DNA of 5,281 bases from Paracoccaceae bacterium (GTDB lineage: Bacteria; Pseudomonadota; Alphaproteobacteria; Rhodobacterales; Rhodobacteraceae): the NCBI GenBank assembly GCA_007128995.1, contig SKWJ01000402.1, positions 1-5,281 of the forward strand. Reading direction: 5' to 3'. Made by a program: the position numbers and the translations under genes. Positions 1 to 5,281 of this stretch are shown here, in pieces. The first letter of the stretch is position 1. Every line of letters starts with the position of its first letter. The notes under the pieces were generated by a model. The model saw nothing but the letters and a program-made list of their open reading frames with translations, was not told the origin of the DNA and did not search any database.

Positions 1-2
1 AT

Positions 3-119
3 GCCCCGCCGGGGTTGCGCATCTGGTGCGGCGCAACGGTCGAGACCTCGGATATCGAGGCGCTGATGGACTGGCTGGCTTGGGCCTATGACGCGGAACG
101 CAGCGCCCTTTCCGCCTGA
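3..119 (+). CDS. serC: Phosphoserine aminotransferase, C-terminal end (partial)
   Basis: This is the last 38 codons and TGA stop of a gene that begins before the window. The frame reads [20 protein letters not shown] and then a Trp-rich end ([18 protein letters not shown]). The '[11 protein letters not shown]' block followed by a short amphipathic helix matches the C-terminus I recognise from alphaproteobacterial SerC. SerC is a PLP-dependent enzyme that converts 3-phosphohydroxypyruvate plus glutamate to O-phosphoserine and 2-oxoglutarate, the second step of serine synthesis; it also serves pyridoxine synthesis in many bacteria. The PLP lysine and the bulk of the fold lie outside the window. 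Its position 67 nt upstream of serA, on the same strand, strongly supports the call, because serC-serA pairs are common in this group. The stop codon is seen directly; the identification rests on a short segment plus context. Confidence 0.85.
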   Translation, partial: APPGLRIWCGATVETSDIEALMDWLAWAYDAERSALSA

Positions 120-172
120 TATTTCTACGAATGCGGGGCTGATCCCTGCGCTCATTCCCCAATTCTGCATGC

Positions 173-178
173 AAGGAG
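173..178 (+). promoter_or_regulatory. Ribosome binding site that fixes the serA start
   Basis: AAGGAG lies 8 nt before the ATG at 187, which is near-ideal Shine-Dalgarno sequence and spacing. It selects this ATG over the in-frame ATG at 88, which lies inside the end of serC and would add 33 residues that do not resemble a SerA N-terminus. The TGCATGCA palindrome at 166-173 ends on the first A of the SD. Confidence 0.85.
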
Positions 179-186
179 CCAACGAT

Positions 187-1782
187 ATGGCACCCAAAGT
201 ACTCGTATCCGACAAGCTTTCGGAAACTGCGGTTCAGATTTTCCGCGACCGCGGGATTGATGTGACCTTCGATCCCTCCATCGGCAAGGACAAGGAAAAG
301 CTGCTTGACGTGATCGGGCAATATGACGGCCTTGCGATCCGCTCGGCCACGAAGGTGACCGAAAAAATCCTCGAGGCGGCGCCCAATCTGAAGGTCATCG
401 GACGCGCCGGCATCGGTGTCGACAATGTTGATATTCCGGCCGCCTCGAAAAAAGGGGTGATCGTCATGAACACACCTTTCGGCAATTCGGTCACAACTGC
501 CGAACATGCCATATCCCTGATGATGGCCGTCGCGCGCCAGATCCCGGAAGCCAACGCATCGACCCATGCCGGTAAATGGGAAAAGTCGCGATTCATGGGG
601 GTCGAACTGACGGGCAAGACCCTCGGAGTTATCGGAGCGGGAAATATCGGCGGCATCGTCTGCGACCGCGCGTTGGGGCTGCGCATGAAGGTTGTAGCCT
701 ATGATCCCTTCCTCAGCGAAGAGCGCGCCACCAAGCTGGGCGTTACCAAGGTGGAGCTGGATCAATTGCTGGCGCGGGCCGATTTCATCACATTGCATGT
801 GCCGCTGACAGACAAGACCCGTAACGTTCTGTCGGCTGAAAACATTGCCAAAACCAAGAAAGGCGTGCGGATCGTCAACTGCGCACGCGGCGGGTTGGTT
901 GATGAGGCGGCGCTGGCTGATGCCATCAAATCCGGCCATGTCGCCGGGGCGGGGTTCGATGTGTTTGCGGTCGAGCCGGCAACTGACAGCCCATTGTTTG
1001 GTCTTCCAAATGTGGTGTGCACACCGCATCTGGGGGCCTCGACGACAGAGGCGCAGGAAAATGTCGCCTTGCAGGTTGCCGAGCAGATGTCAGATTACCT
1101 GCTGACAGGAGCCGTGCAAAATGCCTTGAACATGCCTTCCGTCACGGCCGAAGAGGCCCGCGTCATGGGCCCATGGCTGAAGCTGACATCGCATCTGGGC
1201 GCATTTGCCGGTCAGTTGACCGATGAACCGATCAAGGCAATCAACATCCTGTATGATGGCAAAGTGGCCGAAATGAACCTTGATGCACTGGGATGCGCGG
1301 CGATTGCAGGGATCATGAAAGCGACGAATCCTGATGTAAACATGGTCTCGGCGCCAGTGGTTGCGAAGGAACGCGGCGTCAAGATTTCGCGCACCACGCA
1401 GGCCAAGTCGGGCGTGTTTGATGCCTATGTCAAGCTGACTGTCGTGACGGACACGCGCGAAAGGTCTATCGCAGGTACGGTTTTCTCTGACGGCAAACCG
1501 CGCTTTATCCAGATCAAGGGAATTACCATCGATGCCGAGGTAGGGGCTCACATGCTCTATACCACCAATCGCGACGTTCCCGGCATCATCGGGACCCTTG
1601 GCAATACGATGGGCAGCAACAATGTGAATATTGCGAATTTCACCTTGGGTCGGGACGAAGTCGGGCAGAATGCGATTGCGCTCTTGTATCTGGACGCACC
1701 GGCCCCCGAACCGGTGCTTGACAAGCTGCGCGAGAGTGGAATGTTCCAGCAGGTGCGCCCTTTGGTCTTTGATGTCGCATAA
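187..1782 (+). CDS. serA: D-3-phosphoglycerate dehydrogenase (ACT-domain type)
   Basis: This cytoplasmic enzyme oxidises 3-phosphoglycerate to 3-phosphohydroxypyruvate with NAD+, the first committed step of L-serine synthesis. The protein has 531 residues, typical of the long form. The substrate-binding half is residues 1-100 and about 285-315, with RSATKV at 52-57 and GRAGIGVDN at 72-80. The Rossmann domain is about 101-285, with GAGNIG at 150-155 and Asp173 after the second beta strand, which favours NAD over NADP. The catalytic set is complete: Arg234 in NCARGG, Glu263 in AVEP and His281 in TPHLGAS. An intervening (ASB) domain follows at about 320-455, and then a C-terminal ACT domain at about 458-531 containing RDVPGIIG. 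In this family the ACT domain often mediates serine feedback inhibition; whether it does so here is inference. The start at 187 is chosen for its strong SD and a normal N-terminus (MAPKVLVSD). It follows serC by 67 nt, so the two are probably co-transcribed. Confidence 0.97.
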   Translation: MAPKVLVSDKLSETAVQIFRDRGIDVTFDPSIGKDKEKLLDVIGQYDGLAIRSATKVTEKILEAAPNLKVIGRAGIGVDNVDIPAASKKGVIVMNTPFGNSVTTAEHAISLMMAVARQIPEANASTHAGKWEKSRFMGVELTGKTLGVIGAGNIGGIVCDRALGLRMKVVAYDPFLSEERATKLGVTKVELDQLLARADFITLHVPLTDKTRNVLSAENIAKTKKGVRIVNCARGGLVDEAALADAIKSGHVAGAGFDVFAVEPATDSPLFGLPNVVCTPHLGASTTEAQENVALQVAEQMSDYLLTGAVQNALNMPSVTAEEARVMGPWLKLTSHLGAFAGQLTDEPIKAINILYDGKVAEMNLDALGCAAIAGIMKATNPDVNMVSAPVVAKERGVKISRTTQAKSGVFDAYVKLTVVTDTRERSIAGTVFSDGKPRFIQIKGITIDAEVGAHMLYTTNRDVPGIIGTLGNTMGSNNVNIANFTLGRDEVGQNAIALLYLDAPAPEPVLDKLRESGMFQQVRPLVFDVA

Positions 1783-1795
1783 ATGATGTTGCATC

Positions 1796-1823
1796 CCGGC
1801 CCCGATCCAAGGATCCGGGCCGG
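1796..1823. repeat. Near-perfect GC-rich intergenic palindrome (hairpin)
   Basis: Two 13-nt arms, 1796-1808 and 1811-1823, are inverted repeats with a single mismatch (C1803 against C1816). They are separated by only AA at 1809-1810, so the folded form would have a CAAG tetraloop and about 11 stem pairs, mostly G-C. It begins 14 nt after the serA stop. No run of T follows on either strand, so it is not a classical intrinsic terminator. It could be a transcript-stabilising 3' stem, a partial terminator, or one copy of a dispersed intergenic palindrome. From memory, GGCCCCGGATC-type palindromes are frequent between genes in alphaproteobacteria, but copy number cannot be seen in this window. The pairing is certain; the role is unknown. 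Confidence 0.75.
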
Positions 1824-1852
1824 AAACCAACAGCGTGCAGTGAAACGACAAC

Positions 1853-1857
1853 AAGGG
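1853..1857 (+). promoter_or_regulatory. Ribosome binding site that fixes the phosphoesterase start
   Basis: AAGGG lies 6 nt before the ATG at 1864. The same frame is open back to an ATG at 1783, directly after the serA stop, and has a GTG at 1840. Neither of these has a comparable SD, and the longer start would translate the palindrome into an unstructured Pro/Arg-rich leader. Confidence 0.65.
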
Positions 1858-1863
1858 TATCCC

Positions 1864-2601
1864 ATGCGCAGCTACGCCATCGGCGACATACATGGCCATC
1901 TGGCCCTTTTGCACGAAGCGCATCACCGGATCGACGTTGATCGAAAGCGCTGCAAAGACGCGGATGCCCCTGTCATTCATCTGGGCGATCTTGTGGATCG
2001 CGGGCCTGACAGCGCCGGTGTGATTCGCTATTTGCGCGAAGGCATGGCCGAGGGGGCACCCTGGGAGGTGCTCAAGGGCAACCATGACCGCCTGTTCGAA
2101 AAATTCGTCTCAGAACCGGACTGGCAAGACCCGCACTTGCGCGACGATGTCACCTATCTGCACCCCGCGATCGGGGGCGCACAAACGCTCATGTCTTACG
2201 GCATGTATCGTACGACATCGTTTCACTCGGACAATGCGCGGGTTCAGGCGCGGCAGGCAGTCCCCCCTGAAGACATCGCGTTTCTGCGCGACCGTCCCTT
2301 GGCGCTTGGATATGGTGACGTTCTGCATGTTCATGCGGGTATCCGTCCCGGCGTTCCCCTTGAACAGCAGAGCGAACAGGACCTTGTCTGGATTCGCGAC
2401 CCCTTTTTGATGGATACCCGGGATCATGGCCAACTAATTCTGCACGGCCACTCTGCCCTGCCCCGCGCCACGCATTATCGAAACCGGGTCAATATTGACA
2501 GTAGCGCAGCTTATGGCGGCCCCCTGACTGCTGTCGTCGTCGAGGGCCGTGATGTGTTCCTTCTCACCGAAGATGGCCGTGCGCCCTTGGTTCCGGCCTA
2601 A
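1864..2601 (+). CDS. Calcineurin-like metallophosphoesterase (ApaH/PPP-type phosphatase)
   Basis: This is a 245-residue soluble phosphatase of the bacterial PPP/ApaH group of calcineurin-like metallophosphoesterases. The dinuclear-metal motifs appear in order: GDIHG at 7-11, GDLVDRG at 41-47, GNHD at 72-75, HVHAG at 155-159 and LHGHS at 193-197. Together they provide the usual Asp, His and Asn ligands and the phosphate-binding Arg46. The third motif ends in Asp (GNHD), as I recall for ApaH, rather than the GNHE of classical Ser/Thr phosphatases. The HAGIRPG block also resembles ApaH, but the protein is shorter than ApaH (about 280 residues). The N-terminus begins right at the first motif (MRSYAIGDIHG), supporting the chosen start. 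The substrate cannot be read from the sequence: Ap4A-type dinucleotides, phosphoproteins or small phosphate esters are all possible. It lies 81 nt after serA on the same strand, with a hairpin between, so co-transcription is uncertain. Confidence 0.9.
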   Translation: MRSYAIGDIHGHLALLHEAHHRIDVDRKRCKDADAPVIHLGDLVDRGPDSAGVIRYLREGMAEGAPWEVLKGNHDRLFEKFVSEPDWQDPHLRDDVTYLHPAIGGAQTLMSYGMYRTTSFHSDNARVQARQAVPPEDIAFLRDRPLALGYGDVLHVHAGIRPGVPLEQQSEQDLVWIRDPFLMDTRDHGQLILHGHSALPRATHYRNRVNIDSSAAYGGPLTAVVVEGRDVFLLTEDGRAPLVPA

Positions 2602-2641
2602 GCCAAGACAGACAGCGCTATGCCGGACAGAGCGCGCTTTG

Positions 2642-3529
2642 TTAGCCCCAGGGATTTCCTTGGCGCTGACCTGCACGTTGCCCGATGCCACGCGCGTCTG
2701 CCAGCTTCACCAGCGCGGCGATCCGGTTGCCCGTGTCGGGATGGGTTGAGAACAGCTTGTCGCGTTTGTGCACATGCAACGGGTTGATGATGAACATATG
2801 CGCGGTCTGCGGGTTCTGCTCGGCGCGGTCGTAATCAATGCGCGCAGCGAAGCCCTGAATTTTCTCAAGCGCAGCCGCCAGCCAGAGCGGGTTGCCGCAA
2901 ATCTCTGCGCCCACGCGGTCGGCCTCGTATTCACGCGAGCGTGAGATTGCCATCTGGACAATTGCGGCTGCCAATGGCGCAAGGATCATGACTGCCAGTG
3001 CCGCAATCACGCCGCCTGCCCCCTGATTGCGCCCGCCCCGAAAGAAAAACGCAAAATTGGCGAGCATCGAAATAGCACCTGCAAACGTGGCCGTGATCGT
3101 CATGATCAGCGTGTCGAAATTCCGGATATGTGCCAGTTCATGGGCCATGACGGCGGCGATTTCTTCCTGCGACATCCGCCGCAGCAATCCGGTCGTTGCG
3201 GCGACGGCTGCATTCTCCGGGTTGCGGCCCGTTGCAAAGGCGTTGGGCTGATCTTCATTGATAACATAGACACGCGGATGCGGCATGCCCGCGTCATCGG
3301 CCAGACGATGCACCATGCGCTGCAGTTCCGGATGCACCTGACTGTTGCATTCTTGGGCGTTGTGCATCCGAAGAATCGCCTTGTCAGAATTCCAATAGGC
3401 ATAGGCATTCATCCCGGCAGCAACGGCGAGCGCCAGAATCAGGCCAGCGCCGCCGCCCAGAAGATAGCCTACCCCCATGAACAAAGCAGTCATTGCGGCC
3501 ATCAAGATGGCAGTTTTGGTATATCCCAT
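2642..3529 (-). CDS. htpX: HtpX-type membrane zinc metalloprotease (M48 family)
   Basis: This 295-residue inner-membrane protease of family M48B takes part in quality control of membrane proteins, alongside FtsH in E. coli. Two N-terminal hydrophobic segments (about 7-25 and 28-46) are followed by a cytosolic part with [20 protein letters not shown] (95-114). The zinc motif HELAH is at 130-134 (His130 and His134 ligands, Glu131 catalytic). The third ligand is Glu200 in REYEAD (ExxxD). Two further hydrophobic stretches lie at about 141-163 and 173-195. The conserved [11 protein letters not shown] is at 260-270, and the tail ends in NPWG. Length and motif order are normal for the family. GAGGG ends 9 nt before the start codon on the minus strand. 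The gene lies 69 nt downstream of the kinase gene and has its own heat-shock-like promoter, fitting a stress role. Its 3' end converges with the phosphoesterase gene across a 40-bp gap. Confidence 0.96.
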   Translation of the reverse strand: MGYTKTAILMAAMTALFMGVGYLLGGGAGLILALAVAAGMNAYAYWNSDKAILRMHNAQECNSQVHPELQRMVHRLADDAGMPHPRVYVINEDQPNAFATGRNPENAAVAATTGLLRRMSQEEIAAVMAHELAHIRNFDTLIMTITATFAGAISMLANFAFFFRGGRNQGAGGVIAALAVMILAPLAAAIVQMAISRSREYEADRVGAEICGNPLWLAAALEKIQGFAARIDYDRAEQNPQTAHMFIINPLHVHKRDKLFSTHPDTGNRIAALVKLADARGIGQRAGQRQGNPWG

Positions 3530-3560
3530 AGTCGAACACCCTCATCTCGGCTGACCCGTG

Positions 3561-3589
3561 ATATGGGTTAAGCTTCTCTGCCTTGCAAG
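3561..3589 (-). promoter_or_regulatory. Candidate sigma-32 (RpoH) heat-shock promoter of htpX
   Basis: Reading the minus strand, CTTGCAA (3589-3583) is followed after 14 nt by ACCCATAT (3568-3561). The E. coli sigma-32 consensus is CTTGAAA, 13-15 nt, CCCCATNT, so the match is 6 of 7 in the -35 element, all but the first base of the -10 element, and correct spacing. Transcription would start near 3553-3555, leaving a leader of roughly 25 nt that includes the GAGGG SD. It sits in the short gap between the kinase stop and htpX, a known heat-shock-controlled gene in E. coli. A sigma-70 reading (TTGCAA, 17 nt, CATATC) fits less well. The CTTGCAAG at the -35 is a perfect 8-bp palindrome. This is a pattern match, without experimental support. 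Confidence 0.55.
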
Positions 3590-3598
3590 TGTTTGCGC

Positions 3599-4585
3599 TC
3601 AGGTGACGCGCAGTCCTGCGCGCTGGAAGGCCATTTTCAGGTCAGTCTTCGGTCTTGCCCCGATATGGCCTATCACCTCGGATGCCGCAATCACGCCCAT
3701 GCGCCCGGCAGTTGCAATGTCACACCCTGTTGCCAACCCGTACAGGAACCCCGCAGCAAACTGGTCTCCGGCCCCTGTGGCATCTACCGGCACAACCCGT
3801 GTTACGGGAATCTCGAACCGTGTTCCGCGTTCGAATATCCAGACGGCATCGCCTGACCGGGTGCATACGACAAGGTCACATTCACGCACGGCTTGCGCAA
3901 GTGCGTCGTCAAGGTCATTGGCCTGATAGAGCGACACCCATTCCTGCTCATTGCCAATGACATAATCCATTTCCTGAGCAACCAATGCGCGGAAATCGGT
4001 GCGATGGCGATCAACGCAAAACGGATCCGAGAGTGCTATGCCAGCGCGTCCTCCGGCACTTCGACAGGACCGGGCAGCCTTCAGGAACGCCTGTTTGCCC
4101 TTGTCCTTGTCAAACAGATACCCTTCGAGAAATACAATATCCGACGCGGCCATGACCTCTGCGCTGACATCCTCGGGGCCAAGTTCTGCCGATATCCCCA
4201 GATAGGTGTTCATCGACCTTTCGCCATCCGGGGTCACAAAAATCATGCTGCGCGACGTCGGCAACTCACCGCCCGGGACCGGTGGATTGACAAAATCGGC
4301 ACCGGAATCGGCTGCGTAGAAACGACCAAGCGCGTCGTCGTTTACGCGTCCGACAAACGCGGCGCGCAGGCCAAGTCCACCGGCCCCGGCAAGGGTATTC
4401 GCGACCGACCCACCCGACGCCTCTGCCTGATCCTTCATCGCATGATAAAGAACTTCTGCGCGGTCGCGCTCTATCAACTGCATTATGCCCTTGCGGATGC
4501 CCATCCGGGCCAGGAACTGATCGTCAACTGTCGCGATGACGTCAACGATAGCGTTGCCAATTCCAGCAATCTGATAGGGTTTCAT
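3599..4585 (-). CDS. PfkB-family kinase, probable adenosine kinase
   Basis: This 328-residue cytoplasmic kinase of the PfkB/ribokinase family transfers a phosphate from ATP to the hydroxymethyl group of a sugar or nucleoside. The N-terminal substrate region has GNAIVDV at 10-16, SGGSVANTLAG at 57-67 and MNTYLGISAEL at 125-135. The NEQE motif is at 212-215. The ATP/anion-hole signature DATGAGDQFAAGFL is at 268-281, with Asp274 as the predicted catalytic base. The GNAIVD start and the SGGS-ANT block resemble those of proteins annotated as adenosine kinase in alphaproteobacteria, so purine nucleoside salvage (adenosine to AMP) is the best guess. A ribokinase-like or other sugar substrate is not excluded. 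The ATG at 4585 is chosen over one at 4627 because its product starts like other family members (MKPYQIAGIGNAIVD) and has an SD. It overlaps the nth stop by 4 nt, implying coupled translation. Confidence 0.9.
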   Translation of the reverse strand: MKPYQIAGIGNAIVDVIATVDDQFLARMGIRKGIMQLIERDRAEVLYHAMKDQAEASGGSVANTLAGAGGLGLRAAFVGRVNDDALGRFYAADSGADFVNPPVPGGELPTSRSMIFVTPDGERSMNTYLGISAELGPEDVSAEVMAASDIVFLEGYLFDKDKGKQAFLKAARSCRSAGGRAGIALSDPFCVDRHRTDFRALVAQEMDYVIGNEQEWVSLYQANDLDDALAQAVRECDLVVCTRSGDAVWIFERGTRFEIPVTRVVPVDATGAGDQFAAGFLYGLATGCDIATAGRMGVIAASEVIGHIGARPKTDLKMAFQRAGLRVT

Positions 4586-4599
4586 AGGGTTTTTTCCTC
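4582..4599 (-). promoter_or_regulatory. Overlapping stop/start (ATGA) with ribosome binding site between nth and the kinase gene
   Basis: On the minus strand the kinase ATG (4585-4583) and the nth TGA (4584-4582) share the sequence ATGA. The SD GAGGA (4599-4595) lies inside the last nth codons, 9 nt before the ATG. This arrangement fixes the kinase start and suggests that ribosomes finishing nth re-initiate on the kinase gene. Confidence 0.8.
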
Positions 4600-5226
4600 G
4601 AAATGGCAGATATCTCTGATCATGCATGACGAACAGGCCGGTTTGCGGGCCTTGCAGATATAGCGGCCATGCAAGATAAGCCAGTGATGCGCATGCAACT
4701 GGTATTCGGCGGGGATATGGTCCTCGATCGCACGCTCTACAGCGACGACATCGCGTCCGGGGCAGATGCCGGTCCGGTTTCCGACCCGGAAAATATGGGT
4801 GTCAACCGCCTGCGCCGGTAGTCGCCACCACATGTTCAACACGACATTCGCCGTTTTTCGCCCCACCCCCGGCAGGGACTGAAGCGCCGCACGACTTGAT
4901 GGCACAACCCCGCCATACTGATCCACAAGGATACGACTCAGCTTGATGACATTCCTGGCCTTGTTGCGAAACAGCCCGATCGTCCGGATATGCTGGATCA
5001 GCCCTTCTTCGCCAAGTTCCAGCATCTTCTCGGGCGTATCTGCGATCTGGAACAGGGCGCGTGTCGCCTTGTTGACGCCGACATCTGTTGCCTGCGCCGA
5101 CAGCGCCACTGCAACGAGCAAGGTATACGCATTGACGTGTTCCAACTCGCCTTTTGGCTCGGGATCTGCCGCGTGAAAGCGACGAAAGATCTCTGCGATC
5201 GAAAGATAATCCAACTGCGCGCTCAT
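4582..5226 (-). CDS. nth: Endonuclease III (base-excision DNA glycosylase/AP lyase)
   Basis: This 214-residue bifunctional DNA glycosylase and AP lyase removes oxidised pyrimidines such as thymine glycol in base-excision repair. The helix-hairpin-helix is LPGVGRKTANVV at 118-129 with the Schiff-base lysine Lys124, followed by VDTHIFRV at 141-148 with the catalytic Asp142. These correspond to Lys120 and Asp138 of E. coli Nth. The C-terminal [4Fe-4S] site is complete, Cys191-X6-Cys198-X2-Cys201-X5-Cys207, exactly the Nth spacing. LLVAVALSAQATD at 36-48 is the usual N-terminal helical block. The length is close to the E. coli enzyme (211 residues). The absence of a MutY-type C-terminal domain, together with the catalytic Lys, rules out MutY. 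The ATG at 5226 is used because the frame has a stop at 5256-5254 and no other start codon between; its SD is poor (nearest AGGG is 13 nt away). It is the first leftward gene in view and probably leads the transcript that includes the kinase gene. Confidence 0.97.
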   Translation of the reverse strand: MSAQLDYLSIAEIFRRFHAADPEPKGELEHVNAYTLLVAVALSAQATDVGVNKATRALFQIADTPEKMLELGEEGLIQHIRTIGLFRNKARNVIKLSRILVDQYGGVVPSSRAALQSLPGVGRKTANVVLNMWWRLPAQAVDTHIFRVGNRTGICPGRDVVAVERAIEDHIPAEYQLHAHHWLILHGRYICKARKPACSSCMIRDICHFEEKTL

Positions 5227-5281
5227 AGCGGCGTCTATGCCCTGAATGCCCTGTCACGGCAAGGGCTTGCGCAAAATCAGG
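5227..5281 (-). other. nth upstream region (55 nt, incomplete)
   Basis: This is the available sequence before nth. It holds two direct copies of ATGCCCTG (plus strand 5237-5244 and 5246-5253, period 9), a TTGCGCAA palindrome at 5267-5274, and no convincing ribosome binding site. A weak sigma-70-like pair on the minus strand (TTGCCG, 17 nt, CATAGA) matches the consensus at only about half of its positions. Whether this stretch is a promoter or the 3' end of another gene cannot be told, because the window ends here. Confidence 0.3.

Noticed and set aside
88..186. Longer serA start at the ATG at 88, adding 33 residues
   Set aside because: It overlaps the serC coding end, lacks a good SD, and the added residues are unlike any SerA N-terminus. 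The ATG at 187 has AAGGAG 8 nt upstream.
1783..1863. Longer phosphoesterase start at the ATG immediately after the serA stop
   Set aside because: The added 27 residues are translated from the intergenic palindrome, have no SD, and precede a protein that naturally begins right before its GDIHG motif.
1090..2085. 331-codon open frame on the minus strand across the end of serA and the start of the phosphoesterase gene
   Set aside because: It lies antisense to two well-supported genes, shows no recognisable motif and crosses their gap. Long antisense frames are usual in GC-rich DNA.
2586..2640. Possible bidirectional terminator between the converging phosphoesterase and htpX genes
   Set aside because: A 7-bp stem at 2586-2607 (with a G-U pair) and a 5-bp stem at 2614-2638 with a 15-nt loop can be drawn, but neither is followed by a proper T-run on either strand, so no intrinsic terminator is claimed.
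3893..4663. 256-codon open frame on the plus strand opposite the kinase gene and the end of nth
   Set aside because: It is antisense to motif-rich genes, its protein has no recognisable domain, and it runs across the nth-kinase junction.
4582..5226. MutY (adenine glycosylase) instead of Nth
   Set aside because: The HhH motif carries the lyase Lys124 and the protein ends at the iron-sulfur cluster, with no C-terminal NUDIX-like domain.
4802..5257. 151-codon frame on the minus strand overlapping nth in another frame
   Set aside because: The nth frame carries the full catalytic and iron-sulfur motifs; this frame is Arg/Gly-rich with no domain.

Overview
The window looks like core chromosome of an alphaproteobacterium, most probably of the Rhodobacteraceae (Roseobacter/Rhodobacter group). 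The basis is the high-GC codon use, the type of each protein (a 531-residue SerA with an ACT domain, a PfkB 'adenosine kinase', an HtpX ending in a PWG tail, a 214-residue Nth) and the serC-serA gene order. The taxonomic call is inference from recognised protein families; no search was run.

Layout. The left half is transcribed rightward. It holds the last 38 codons of serC (3-119), then serA (187-1782), then an 81-nt gap with a near-perfect GC-rich hairpin, then a calcineurin-like metallophosphoesterase of the ApaH/PPP type (1864-2601). The right half is transcribed leftward and reads, in transcription order, nth (endonuclease III, 5226-4582), a PfkB-family kinase probably acting on adenosine (4585-3599) and htpX (membrane zinc protease, 3529-2642). 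The two halves converge on a 40-bp gap at 2602-2641. There is no gene-free stretch over 300 bases, and no RNA gene, mobile element or CRISPR array was seen.

How the genes work together. SerA and SerC catalyse the first two steps of L-serine synthesis from 3-phosphoglycerate. The next gene encodes a phosphatase, but of a family not known for the third (phosphoserine phosphatase) step. nth and the kinase gene overlap by 4 nt (ATGA), so they are probably co-transcribed and translationally coupled. htpX is separated from the kinase gene by 69 nt that contain a close match to a heat-shock (sigma-32/RpoH) promoter, which would fit its envelope-protein quality-control role.

All genes are intact apart from serC, which is cut by the window edge. 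Catalytic residues are present in every enzyme. I found no clear novel system. The points most worth a second look are the RpoH-type promoter, the serA/phosphatase intergenic palindrome, and the nth-kinase coupling.
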